Source: Nelumbo lutea
Taxonomy: Eukaryota > Streptophyta > Magnoliopsida > Proteales > Nelumbonaceae
DNA: 64,000 nt
Direction of reading: 5' to 3'
Assembly (NCBI GenBank): GCA_022828595.1
Contig: JAKGHH010000004.1
Location: 55,516,422 to 55,580,421 of the forward strand
In this document: positions 44,552-57,534 of the stretch, one piece after another
How positions within the stretch are numbered: position 1 is the stretch's first letter
How the letters are laid out: each line of letters opens with the position of its first letter
The notes under the pieces: model-generated
Told to the model about the DNA's origin: nothing
The model's input: only the letters and a program-made list of their open reading frames with translations
The model's database searches: none
Program-made: the position numbers and the translations under genes

Positions 44552-47530
44552 CTAAAAGAGAGTCAAGAGTAGTTTCTATGTGAAAGTCCATGATCCCAAC
44601 TTTTATTTGTGAGCCCATTAATACTTACCACAACCCGATGGCATACTGTTTTTAGGCTTCGTGAGATTATTTTTCGGGGAAAAAAAAAATTCGTTGACCA
44701 AAAACCATTTTTGGGGTTGTTTCTGGATTTTGAGATTTCAATTGGCTTTTCCTTTCCCAAAGAAATGGGTTGGTTATAGGTTGGAAAGTTTCTGTTTGCC
44801 AGATTCTATCCTTGGGGGGGGCTTAATTTTATCTTTGGGGGGGAAGGGCCGGGGGCAAAATTCAATAAGGTTACGTCTTCCCCTTAATTTCTTGATCGGG
44901 GCCAATTTTTTTTTTTTTTTTTTCATGGTTTAATTTGAATCTTCCCCAAACATTTTTCCCAAGGGGGTTAAAAAAAAAGGTTTTGGGAAAAGGGATTTCG
45001 TAAGCTTGCGGGGGGGGATAAAAAATGGGGGTGGGGGCCTGTTTTTGAGGGAAGGTGTTGGGTTTTTCCTTTTGTTAGTCTTTAGCCTATTTTTCTTTAA
45101 ATTAAAGGGGGGAAAAAAAAAACAAAAAACCAAATTTCTTCTCTTGAAATGTTTGTTTGTTTCTAAACCTTCTTTCATTTTTTTTTCCCTTTGTTTTTTT
45201 AAATTGGAGTTTTTGGATTTTTAGTTATAAATCTAGGGGGGGGGAAGGTCTGATTTTTTTTTTTCTATTTGTGGTTCTTTTTTTGGGAATTTTTTGGTTG
45301 GTTTTTGGGGGTTGGTTAATTGAGAAGCTTTCAGGTTTTGGGGGGTTAAATGGGAATTTTTGGGGGTTTTTGCTTTTTTGTTTCTTTGTTGCGGTTTCTT
45401 CTTTTTTAATATGTTTGGGAATTTAGGGGTTTTTAACTCCCCCCGAGGGTTTTCTTAAAAAACTTCCCAATTTTTCTTGTTGGGGGGGGAAACCATTGGT
45501 TGAAGGGGTTGTAAATTTTGTGCCCACTTGTTCCTTTTAGGATTTTTTTGGCCTTTTTTGGTTGGAGGAGGAGTTTTTTTTCAATTTGGTTTAAGGCTTT
45601 TTTTCAAAAAAATTTTTCTCCCTAAAAAAAAGTTTGGTGCATTTTCCTTTTTTTTTCTTTTTTTCCCCAAATTGTTATGGGTTTCCAAAAAACCCTTTCG
45701 TAATTTAGGATTTTTAAAATCCTTTTGGCCACATTTCTTCCATTTTTTTTCAAAGTTCTTATCCCCCACCAGATCTTTTCTTCCGATTTTGGGACTTTTT
45801 TGGAAGGGGGGGGCATTGGGGGAAAACCCAATTTTTCAAAACAAAACCTTGGTTCCCAAAACTTAGAACGTTAAATAGGGTTTGAGGGGGAGAAAACCCC
45901 CAACAATGGGCCATCCAAAAAAATAGCGGGCAAGGGAAAAAAAACTTTTTTCCTAAAAACCACTTGGGGGGGGGAAAACCCAAATGTTATAGGGGGGGAG
46001 AAATAGTGGGGAATTGTTTTTACGGTCTTCCCCAATTTGTTTTTTTTTGTTACATTGGGTGTTTGGGGAAATAAAAGAGATTTTGTTTCCCACTTTTTGG
46101 GGCCTTCTTTTTTTTTCATTTTTTTTAATTTTAAAAATGGACAAAAGTTTGTATTAATTTTTCTTCCCCCATGGATGGAGTTTTCCCCAAAGGGGGGGGG
46201 GAAAAGACATTTTCTTTTAAATTTTTGGGAGGGGGGGGGGATTAAGGGGGGGTTTCAAACCAATTGGAGCTTTTCCTTTTACGCGGAGGGAAAAAGGGGG
46301 GGGGGGGGCATTTTGGCATGTGGGAGGGGGAAGTTATTAGGGGGGGAAAATTAAAGATTTTTAAAATTATGGGATGGCCAAACCCAAAGGAAAAAAAAAC
46401 CCCCCAACTCCCATAGGGGGACTAAGGTGGGGCCTAGGGGAAAATTTTGGAGGGGAACCAAATTTTTCAAAAAAATTGTAAAAAGGGAATTTTTCCAAGG
46501 AAAAGGCAACCCCAATTTGGAAACCATTAATGGAAAATAAGGGCTAGGAACAAACAATTGGAAAGTTTCAGGGAGGTTTTTTTTCCTAAGGTTTTTTCTT
46601 TTTTTTCTTAAAAAAAAAAAAACCCAAAAATTTTTTTTTTCCAAGGCCCCAAAGGGGAACCCAAAAAAACGGGGAAGGGATCGGGTGCAGGGATTTCAAG
46701 GCGAAAAAAATATTCCTTTTTTGGGCTTTTAAGGGAGAGGGGAAAAAAAACGGGTGAAGATTGGGGGAAAAATGGGAAAAAACATTGCTTTTTCAAAAAT
46801 GGGGAAAAAAACTTATTCAAAAAAACCCCCAAAGGGTTTCTTCCAAAAAATTTGATTTTTGGTTTAAGCACAAAGGGAATAACCCAAAAGTTTCATTTTT
46901 GGTTTCGATTTACTTTTTTTTGGAACAAAGGGAAATTTAAATTTACCCCTTTGAAAAATTTTTAAAAAACCAATTTTGGTAGGGGAAACCCCCATTTTGG
47001 ATGTTATTTTTCAAAAGAGAGTCCAAGGACAAAGTAAATTTGTTTTTTTCAATGTTGAAAAAAAGGTCCATTTTTTTTCCAATTCTTCCCCAAAAAACTT
47101 TTATTATTTGGTTTGGTCCAACATTTAATTTTTACTTTAACCCAACAAAAGAACCCGATGGGGCATTACACTGTTTTTTTTAAGTTTTTCGTGGGGGATT
47201 TATTCGGGGAAAAAAATCGTTTTTGACACCCATGGGTTTGTTGGTTTTGGAGGCATTTTTTCAATTGGGCTTCTTTTCAAAAAACAGAATTGGGGGGGGG
47301 GCCCGGTTATTGGGGCTGGAGAAGTTTCTGCGCAAGAACCCTTTTTTTTATACGCTTTTGCTAACTTTCTTTTTTTTTCTTCTTTTGGGAAAGGCAAATT
47401 TTTTCCATTTTTTAGTACTTTTTCCCCCTATTTTTACCTTGGAATTGCAGTCATGTTATTTGAATTCTCAACCCTTTCGGCAAACAAAAAGTTATGAAAA
47501 TTTTGGAAAAAAAAAAGATTTTTTCTAGCT
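44552..47530. other. Corrupted, homopolymer-inflated sequence of the same array
   Basis: The right side of the gap starts as a normal array unit. From about 44660 it becomes runs of G, A, T or C with frequent insertions, yet still tracks the unit. At 44880-45000 the landmarks CTTGATCG, ATTTGAATC and GTTAAAAAA follow the order of the clean + linker, and at 47520 TCTAGCTTGGGG...GAATGCC rejoins clean sequence. A degraded unit centre is at about 47156. Degradation begins already at about 44330. This looks like unpolished or low-quality read sequence; its open frames are meaningless. Confidence 0.9.
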
Positions 47531-50500
47531 TGGGGGGGGGGGAATGCCTGTTGAGAGGTGTGTTTCCTTGTATCTATGCCATATCTAATTTTAAAGGGAA
47601 AACAATCTTTGACTTTGTTCTACCTTCTTCATCCCTTGGTTTTAATTGGAAGTTGGATTTTAGTAGAAATTTAGGAGTCTGAATTTTTTCTTATTTGTTG
47701 TCTTTTGAATTTGTTGTTTGGGGTGGTTATTGATAGCTCAGTTGGGGATAAATGAATTTGGGTTGCCAAGTATTCGGGTTGGTTTTTTCTTTTGGTTCCT
47801 CTTTTAATATGTTGGATAGGGTTACTCCCCCATCTAACTCTATTCTTGTGACATGTTTAGAGCTTAATCTGTAACTATTCGAACATATGGAAAAGCTAGA
47901 AACAAGTGGAATTTCAGAGTTCCTAAGGTTTTTTTCATAGCCCAAATTTTCATTCCAAGACCAAAGGAGACTTCGGGTTGGCATGCTCAGAAATGTTATT
48001 GCCTTTAAGAGAGGAAACCGTGAAGATGGAACATTGCATATCTTTCAATGGGGACTTCTCAACCCAAGGGTCTTCCCAAAATTTGATTTTGTTAGCCAAG
48101 ACAAGGTCATATTTGACATGATTAATAAACATTGGTAGGATACCGTGGATGTTTTTCAAAACAGAGTCAAGAGTAGTTCTATGTGAAAGTCCATCATCCA
48201 AACTTTTATTTGTGAGCCCATTAATACTTACCACAACACAATGGCATACTGTTTTTTAAGTTTCGTGGGATATCGAAAATCGTTGACACATGGTTGTGGT
48301 GAGCATTCATTGGCTCTCAAAGAATGGTTGGTATGTTGGAGTTCTACGCAGATCTACCCTTACTTACTCTTCTTTGGAAGGCAATTCATAGTACTCTTCC
48401 CCTATCTTTTTGATCGCATCATGTATGGTCTCACCTTCGGCAACAAAGCTAAAATTTGGAAAGATTCTAACTTGGGAATGCCTGTTGAGAGGTGTGTTTC
48501 TTTGTATCTATTCCATATCTAATTTTAAAGGAACACAATCTCTAAGTTTGTTCTACCTTCTTCATCCCTTGGTTTTAATTGGAAGTTGGATTTTAGTAAA
48601 AATCTTGGAGTGTGAATTTCTTCCTATTTGTTGTCTTTTGAATTTGTTGTTTGGGGTGTTTATTGATAACTCAGTTGGGGATAAATGAATTTGGTTTGCT
48701 AAGTATTCGGGTTGGTTTTTTCTTGTGGTTCCTCTTTTAATATGTTGGATTGGGTTATTCCCTCGTCTAACTCCATTCTTGTGACATGTTGAAAGCTTAA
48801 TGTGTACCTGTTTGAACATATGGAAAAGGCTAGAAACAAGTGGAATTTCAGAGTTTCTAAGGTCTTTTCATAGCCCAAATTTTCAGCCAAAGACCAAAGG
48901 AGACATCGGGTTCGCATGGAACAGGCTAGAAACAAGTGGCCTAGAAATGACAATCCAATGTAATAGGGTCAAGAGCAACCCCATTGAACATATGGAACAT
49001 GCTAGAAACAAGTGGAATTTCAGAGTTCCTAAGGTTTTCTTTTAGCCCAAATTTTCAGCCAAAGACCAAAGGAGACTCCGGGTTGGCATGCTCATAAATA
49101 TTATTGCCTTTAAGAGAGGAAACGGTGAAGATGGAATGGAGGATATCTTTCAATGGGGATTTTTCAACCCAAGGGTCTTCCCAAAATTTGATTTTGTTAG
49201 CCAAGACAAGGTCATATTTGACGTGATTAATAAACATTGGTAGGATACCATGGATGTCTCTCAAAAGAGAGTCAAGAATAGTTCTATGTGAAAGTCTATC
49301 ATCCCAACTTTTATTCTTGAGCCCATTAATACTTACCACAACCCGATGGCATACTGTTTTTCAGGCTTCATAGGATATCGGAAATCATTGACACATGGTT
49401 GTGGTGAGCATTCATTGGCTCTCAAAGAATGGTTGGTATGCTGGAGTTCTGTGCCGATCTACCCTTGCTTACTTCTCTTTGGAAGGCAATTCATAGTACT
49501 CTTCCCCTATTTCTTGATCACATCATGTATGATCTCACCTTCAGCAACAAAGTTATAATTTGGAAAGATTTATAACTTGGGAATGCCTGTTGAGAGGTGT
49601 GTTTCCTTGTATCTATGCCATATCTAATTTTAGAGGGAACTCAATCTTTGAGTTTGTTCTACCTTCTTCATCCCTTGGTTTTAATTGGAAGTTCGATTTT
49701 AGTAGAAATCTAGGAGTCTGAATTTATTCCTATTTGTTGCCTTTTGAATTTGTTGTTTGGGGTGGTTATTGATAGCTCAGTTGGGGATAAATGAATTTGG
49801 GTTGCTAAGTATTCGAGTTTGTTTTTTCTTGTGGTTCCTCTTTTAATATGTTGGATAGGGTTACTCCTCTGTCTAACTCCATTCTTGTGACATGTTGAGA
49901 GCTTAATGTGTACCTGTTCGAACATATGGAAAAGGATAGAAACAAGTGGAATTTCAGAGTTCCTAAGGTTTTCTTCATAGCCCAAAATTTCAACCAAAGA
50001 CCAAAGGAGGCATCGGGTTCGCATGCTCAGAAATAATTTTCCTTTAAGAGAGGAAACGTAGAAGATGGAATGAAACATATCTTTCAATGGGGACTTTCAA
50101 CGCAAGGGTCTTCCCAAAATTGATTTTGTTAGCCAAGACAAGGTCATACTTGACGTGAATAATAAACATTGGTAGGATACCATGGATGTCTCTCAAAAGA
50201 GAGTCAAGAGTAGTTCTATGTTAAAGTCCATCATCCCAACTTTTATATGTGAGCACATTAATATTTACCACAACCCGATGGCATACTGTTTTTTAGGCTT
50301 CGTGGGATATCAGAAATTGTTGACACATGGTTGTGGTGAGCATTCATTGTCTCTCAAAGAATGGTTGGTATGCTGGATTTCTGCGCAGATCTACCCTTGC
50401 TTACTTTTCTTTGGAAGGCAATTCATAGTACTCTTCCCCTATTTTTTGATCGCATCATGTATGATCTCACCTTCGGCAACAAAGCCAAATTTTGGAAAGA

Positions 50501-53500
50501 TTTATAACTTGGGAATGCCTGTTGAGAGGTGTATTTCTTTGTATCTATGCCATATCTAATTTTAAAGGGAACACAATCTCTGAGTTTGTTCTACCTTCTT
50601 CATCGCTTCTTCATCCCTGATTTTGTTCTACCTTCTTCCTCTTTTAAAATATTGGAGAGGGTTACTCCCCCGTATAATTCCTTTCTTGTGACATGTTGAG
50701 AGCTTAATGTGTACCTGTTCGAACATATGGAAAAGGTTAGAAACAAGTGGAATTTTAGAGTTCCTAAGGTCTTTTCATAGCCCAAATTTTCAGCCAAAGA
50801 CCAAAGGAGACATCGGGTTCGCATGCTCAGAAATATTTTCCTTTAAGAGAGGAAACAGTGAAGATAGAATGAAACATATCTTTCAATGGGGACTTCTCAA
50901 CACAAGGGTCTTCCCAAAATTTGATTTTGTTAGCCAAGACAAGGTCATACTTGACGTGATTAATAAACATTGGTAGGATACCATGGATGTTTCTCAAAAG
51001 AGAGTCAACAGTAGTTTTACGTGAAAGTCCATCATCCCAACTTTTATTTGTGAGCACATTAATACTTACCACAACCCGAGGGCATACTGTTTTTTAGGCT
51101 TCGTGGGATATCGTAAATCGTTGACACATGGTTGTGGTGAGCATTCATTTGCTCTCAAAGAATGGTTGGGATGCTGGAGTTCTGCGCAGATCTACCCTTG
51201 CTTACTTCTCTTTGGAAGGCAATTCATAGTACTCTTCCCCTATTTTTTTATCGCATCATGTATGATCTCACCTTCGGCAACAAAGTTAAAATTTGGAAAG
51301 ATTTCTAACTTGGGAATGCCTGTTGAGAGGTGTGTTTCCTTGTATCTATGCCATATCTAATTTGAAAGGGAACACAATATCTGAGTTTGTTCTACCTTCT
51401 TCATCCCTTGGTTTTAATTGGAAGTTGGATTTTAGTAGAAATCAAGGAGTCTGAATTTCTTCCTATTTGTTGTCTTTTGAATTTGTTGTTTGGCGTGGTT
51501 ATTGATAGCTCAGTTGGGGATAAATGAATTTGGGTTGCTAAGTATTCGGGTTGGTTTTTTACTTGTGGTTCCTCTTTTAATATGTTGGATAGGGTTAGTC
51601 CCCCGTCTAACACCATTCTTGTGACATGTTGAGAGTTGTTATGTGCACCTGTTCCCTTAGATTTTGGTGCTTTTTGTTGGGAAGTTTTCAATGGTAGCCT
51701 CAATCTCCTAAGTGGTGCATCATATGTTAATGGAGTGGTGAAGAATAAATCTCTTGTTTTCACCCTATTTGCCAAACTCTCTATTATGTTTTCCATTAAA
51801 ACCTCTTTATTTCTTTCTTTTTATTTAAAAGATCGTGCATTCCTTTCTTCCAATATGGTCCAACTCGTAGTATCCCTTGCACATCTCCATATCAATCTTC
51901 CACATTTCTTCGATGATTTGAGCTTGGAACCATCAAACAACTTGTCCAAACTAATAGGTTGAGACCACATGCATCCAAATAGAGCAAGGATCTTTTCTGA
52001 AATACACTTGACAAATGTATAGGAGATCAGGAACTGGTAAGTCGTCTCCCCATTTGTTTTTGCACATTTGATGTGAATCAGGAGATTTGTTCCACTTGGG
52101 TCTCATCCTTTGTATAAAATGTCAAGTATTAATCTCCCCTTGGAGGAGTTCCCAAGGGAAAACATCTAATTTTTGGAGGGATAGGATCTCATTGAACTTC
52201 CTTTACGAGAAAAGGGCATGTGTGAGGGAGTAGAGGGAATTAAAGATTTTAATGGAGGCACAAGAAAACCACTCATAGGACTAGTGGCCTAGAAATGACA
52301 ATCCAATGTAATAGGATCAAGAGCAACCCCATTGAACGTATGGAACAGGCTAGAAAGAAGTGGAATTTCAGAGTTCCTATGGTTTTTTTCTTCGGGTTGG
52401 CATGCTCAGAAATATTATTGCCTTTAAGAGAGGAAACGGTGAAGATGGAATGGAGCATATCTTTCAATGGGGATTTTTCAACCCAAGGGTCTTCTCAAAA
52501 TTTGATTTTGTTAGCCAAGACAAGGTCATATTTGACGTGATTAATAAACATTGATAGGATACCATGGATGTCTCCTAAAAGAGAGTCAAGAGTAATTCTA
52601 TGTGAAAGTCCATGATCCCAACTTTTATTTGTGAGCCCATTAATACTTACCACAACCTGATGGCATACTGTTTTTTAGGCTTCGTGGGATATCGGAAATC
52701 GTTGACACATGGTTGTGGTGACCATTCATTGGCTGTCAAAGAATGGTTGGTATGCTGGAGTTCTGTGCAGATCTACCCTTGCTTATTTCTCTTTGGAAGG
52801 CAATTCATAGTACTCTTCCCCTATTTCTTGATCGCATCATGTATGATCTCACATTCGGCAATAAGGTTAAAGTTTGGAAAGATTTCTAGCTTGGGAATGC
52901 CTGTTGATAGGTGTGTTTCCTTGTATCTATGCCATATCAAATTTTAAAGAGAAAACAGTCTCTGAGTTTGTTCTACCTTCTTCATCCCTTGGTTTTAATT
53001 GGAAGTTGGATTTTAGTGGAAATCTAGGAGTCTGAATTTCTTCCTTTTTGTAGTCTTTTGTATTTGTTGTTTGGGGTAGTTCTTGATAGCTCAGTTGGGG
53101 ATAATTGAATTTGGGTTGTTTAGTATTCAGGCAGGTTTTTTGTTGTGGTCCTCTTTTAACATATTGGATAAGGGTTACTCCCCGGTCTAACTCCATTCTT
53201 GTGACATGTTGGGAGCTTAATGTGTACCTATTCGAACATATGGAAAAGGCTAGAACAAGTGGAATTTCAGAGTTCCTAAGGTTTTCTTCATAGCCCAAAT
53301 TTTCAGCCAAAGACCAAAGGAGACTTCGGGTTGGCATGCTCAGAAATAATTTTCCTTTAGGGGGCGAAACCGTGAAGATGGAATGGAACATGTCTTTCAA
53401 TGGGGACTTCTCAACCCAAGGGTCTTCCCAAATTTCGATTTTGTTAGCCAAGACAAGGTCATATTTGACGTGATTAATAAACATTGGTTGGATACCTTGG

Positions 53501-55380
53501 ATGTCTCTCAAAAGAGAGTCAGGAGTAGTTATATGTGAAAGTCCATCGTCCCAACTTTTATTTGTGAGCCCATTAATACTTACCACAACCCGATGGCATA
53601 CTGTTTTTTAAGTTTCGTGGGATATCGGAAATCGTTGATCCATGGTTGTGGTGAACATTCTTTGGCTCCCAAATAATGGTTGGGATGCTGGAGTTTTGTG
53701 TAGAGCTACCCTTGCTTACTTCTCTTTGAAAGGCAATTCATAGTACACTTCCGCTATTTCGCTATTTCTTAATCGCATCATGTATGATCTCACCTTTGGC
53801 TACAAGGTTAAAATTTGGAAAGATTTCTTGCTTAGGTATGCCTGTTGAGAGTTGTGTTTCCTTGTATCTATGTCGTATATAATTTTAAAGGGAAAACAAT
53901 TTCTGAGTTTGTTCTACCTTATTCATCCCTTGGCTTTAATTGGAAGTTGGATTTTAGTAGAAAACCAAGAGTCTGAATTTCTTACTATTTGTAGTCTTTT
54001 GAATTTGTTGTTTGGGGTGGTTCTTGATAGCTTAGATAGTGATAATTGAATATGTGTTGCTAACTCTTCCAGTAGGTTTTTTCTTGTGGTTCGTCCTTTA
54101 GTATGTTGGATAGGGTTACTCCCCCGTCTAACTCCATTCTTGTGACATGTTGAGAGTTCTAATGTGCACATGTTCCCTTAGATGTTGGTGCTTTTTGTTG
54201 GGAAGTTTTCAATGGAAGTATCAACCCTTGTGACCTTTTGCAAAGAAAGGAGACGTAGTTGGCCTTAATCTCCTATGTGGTGCATCATATGCTAATGGAG
54301 TGGTGAAGAACAAATCTATTGTTTTCACCCTATGTGCCAAGCTAACTATTTTGTTTTCCATTGAAACTCCTATATTTCTTTCTTTTTATTTAAAAGTTCG
54401 TTTATTTCTTTCTTCCAATATAGTCCAAGTTGTAGTATCCCTTGCACATCTCCATATCAATCTTCCACATTTCTTTGATGACTTGAGCATAGAGCCATCA
54501 AATAACTTGTACAAACTAAGAGGTTGAGACCACTTGCATCCAATTAGAGCAATGAACTTTTCCTAAATACACTAGACAAATGGATAGGAGAACAGGAAGT
54601 GGTAAGCCATTTCCCCATTTGTTTTTGCTCATTAGATGCGAATCAGGAGATTTGTTCCACTTGGGGGTCTTCCTTTGTATTAAATCACAAGTATTAATGT
54701 CCTCATGGAAGACATCCCAAGGAAAGACAACTAGTCTTTGGAGGGATAGGATCACATTGAACTTCCTTTATGAGATGTGTGAGGGAGTAGAGGGAATTAA
54801 ATATTTTAAAGGAGGCGCAAGAAAACCACCCATAGGACTAGTGGCCTAGAAACAACCATCCAATGTAATAGGATCAAGAGCAACCCTATCGAACAGAACT
54901 ATCAATGAATTTGGGTTGGGGTGGTTCTTGATAGCTCGGTTGGGGATAAATGAATTTGGGTTGCTAACTGTTCACTTTGGTTTTTTGTTGTGGTTCCTCT
55001 TTTAATATGTTGGATAGGGTTACTCCCCCGTCTAACTCCATTCTTGTGACATGTTGAGAGTTCTGATGTGCACCTATTCCCTTAAATGTTGGTGCTTTTT
55101 TGTTGGGAATTTTTTAGTGGAAGTATCAACCCTTGTGACCTTTGGAAAAGAAAGGAGACGTAGTTGGCCTTAATCTCCTAAGTGGTGCATCATATGCTAA
55201 TGGAGTGGTGAAGAGCAAAACTATTGTTTTCACCCTATGTGCCAAACTAACTATAATGTTTTCTATTAAAACCTATTCATTTCTTTTTCTTCTTTAATAA
55301 TTTGTGTATTCCTTTCTTCCCTAATAGTCCAATTCGTAGTATCCCTTGCACTTCTCCGTATCAATCTTCCTCTTTTCTTT
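47531..55380. repeat. Head-to-head LINE-fragment array, right block
   Basis: Same units as the left block, with centres at about 48239, 49344, 50277, 51078, 52658 and 53592 (spacings about 1105, 933, 801, 1580, 934). Short units carry only the two linker arms. Long units (for example 51080-52658) add the - strand zf-RVT segment and longer + tail. A segment without a unit centre at 53.9-55.4 kb holds two tandem + strand zf-RVT starts (about 54170 and 55070). Sequence is very similar from unit to unit, suggesting recent amplification or homogenisation. Confidence 0.8.
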
Positions 55381-56720
55381 GATGACTTGAGCATGGAACC
55401 ATCAAACAACTTTTCCAATCTAATAAGTAGAGGCCATTGCATCCAAATAGAGCAAGGAGCTTTTCCTAAATATAGTAGACAATTGGATAGGAAATTTGGT
55501 ACTTTTCTTATATATATTAGACAAGTAGAAAAGAGATTAGGGAGGTGGAATGGAAGATATCTTTCAATGGAGACTTCTCATCCCTTGTGTCTTCCAAAAA
55601 TTTGATTTTGTTGGCCCAGACAAGGTCATACTTGATGTGATTAATGAACATTGGGAGGATACTATGGATGTCTCTCAAAAGAGAGTCAAGAGTAGTTTTT
55701 TGTGATAGTCGATCATCCCAACCTTTATTTTTGAGCCCATGAAACTTTGCCACAATCCGATGGCATAAGGTTCTGGAGGCCTCATGGGATATCGGAAATC
55801 TTTGACCCAAAGTTGTGGTGAGCATTCATGGGCTTTCAAAGAATGGTTGGGATGCTGTAGTTCTGCACAGAGCTACCCTTACTTCTCCTTGGAAGGCAAT
55901 TCATAGTACTCTTCCCCTATTTTCTAATTGCATCATGTATGATCTCTCCTTTGCCAACAAGGTTAAAATTTTGAAAGATTTCTAGCTTGGGAATTCCTAT
56001 TGAGAGGTGTGTTTCCTTGTATCTATGCCATCTCTAATCTTGAAGGGAAAAGAATCTCTGAGTTTGTTTTACCTTCTTCATCCCTTGGTTTTGATTGGAA
56101 GTTGGATTTTAGTAATCCGAACATTTGAATTTGTTCCTGTTTCCATTCTTTTGAATTTGTTGGATGGGGTGTTTCTTGATAGCTCAATTGGGGATAAATG
56201 AATTTGGGTTGATAACTTTTCAGGTAGGCTTTTTCTTGTGGTCCTCTTTTAATATGTTGGTTTGGGTTACTCCTCCGTCTGACTCAAGTCTTGTGACATG
56301 TTGTGAGTTCTGATGTGCACCTGTTTGCTCAGATTATGGTGCTTTTTGTTGGGAGGTTTTCAGTGGAAGTATCAACAGTTGATACCTTTTGTAAAGAGTG
56401 GAGACCTAGTTGTTCTTCTTCTCCTAAGTGGTGCTGGTGCATCATATGCAAATGTAGTCTTGAAGACTGCATACAACCTATTAATCTCCTGTCATTGGCT
56501 TGTTGCATTTGAATTTATTTCTTGCTCCGTTTCATTGTATGTGGGATCCTTCTGTTACCTTAGATAAATTGTTTGGCTCTTTCGTAATCAAATGCTCAAG
56601 GAAAATGGGTAGGAATGATGTGTATGTGTACAACTACTGCATTTGTAGGGACATTGTGGGAAGACAGAAATGCAAGAATATTTGTTGAAAAATAAAGTTG
56701 GGGGGATTTTATTGAATCCA
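55380..56720 (+). mobile_element. Divergent edge of the array: less rearranged LINE ORF2 fragment
   Basis: The last centre (about 55758) differs more from the others. Its - arm reads SHEASRTLCHRIVAKFHGLK, closest to an intact LINE linker. Its + arm continues without inversion through zf-RVT (GAFCWEVFSGS-type, WDPSVTLDKLFGSF) to LWEDRNARIF at about 56655-56690. It could represent the ancestral state of the array. Frames are broken. Confidence 0.6.
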
Positions 56721-57060
56721 TCACTCTTAAGCTTGCCACATTTGTGAAAACTCTAGTAACTGTGTTTAAATGTCATACTTGCTTGGGCCCAACCTTGTGT
56801 GTGCATGGCTGTACAGTTCACTGGGCAATGCTTTTCCCCTAAAAAGAATTGGGTTTTGTCTTTGTTCATTTTGATTGCTAAAATAGTGTCATGCATTTTA
56901 AATATGCCTGTTTACATAAATTGGCATTGGTAATACCATATTAGTACTGGTTTTGTGCCTTCCTGTCATTGTATAGTTGCTGCTGTGTGGATGTGAGTAA
57001 TGTAGATGATATCTTCTGAATGCTTTTACTGTTCTAATCTTCCTGTGTTGCTTAAAATTA
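56720..57060. other. Short spacer
   Basis: AT-rich sequence continuing from the LINE-like + strand fragment, probably its zf-RVT/RNase H spacer. No motif was recognised. Confidence 0.4.
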
Positions 57061-57064
57061 AAAA

Positions 57065-57470
57065 AAAATATATATTATTTCTTTTCTCTTTTGATTTGTA
57101 ACAAATACAAACTTTTTCTGCTAAATAAACAGAATTTATTAATGAACTACTGAAACACGAGAAGAGATTGTGGTCCTGGTTATCTCTCCGCTGTACAAAT
57201 CAAATTTGGCCTAAAATAATTGTTGCTTGTTCACCCCTTGTTTAGCCAAAGCATCATCCAAACTATTAGCTGACCATTGGAACCACTGAATCTCCATCTA
57301 CATGTCCTTTGAAAACCCTTTAAAGTCTTAAAGTGTTCGATTGCATTTCTATAACTCCACAAAGCTGCTTTGATTCCTTTCATTAACCAGCTGATCGCAA
57401 CATGGGGAGCTCCTTTAATAACCAATTATTCAACTCCCATCTCCTTAGCTTATCATACTCTAGTAACTAC
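57065..57470 (-). mobile_element. Antisense LINE 3' end (RNase H terminus)
   Basis: On -, 57230-57425 gives GAPHVAISWLMKGIKAALWS, FKTLKGFSKD, then a QWSANSLDDALAKQG ending, the RNase H C-terminus of plant LINEs. A T-rich/AT-rich tract at about 57060-57080 on the left would be its 3' tail. Same family as 35180-35470. TTGAGGCTGATAGAGA occurs at 57471 and again at 57535, bracketing 48 bp of unknown origin next to the copia remnant. Confidence 0.55.
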
Positions 57471-57534
57471 TTGAGGCTGATAGAGAGAAGATTGTAATTT
57501 TGGTTGATCACTACTCAGTCAATTGTATTTTTGG

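Noticed and set aside
44660..47530. Several open frames on both strands (Phe/Lys/Gly-rich proteins)
   Set aside because: They come from homopolymer-inflated, corrupted sequence of the LINE array and have no biological meaning.
39340..56720. Regularly spaced repeats as a CRISPR-like array
   Set aside because: Units are about 0.9-1.5 kb, lack unique spacers between short repeats, and encode LINE fragments; this is a plant nuclear locus.
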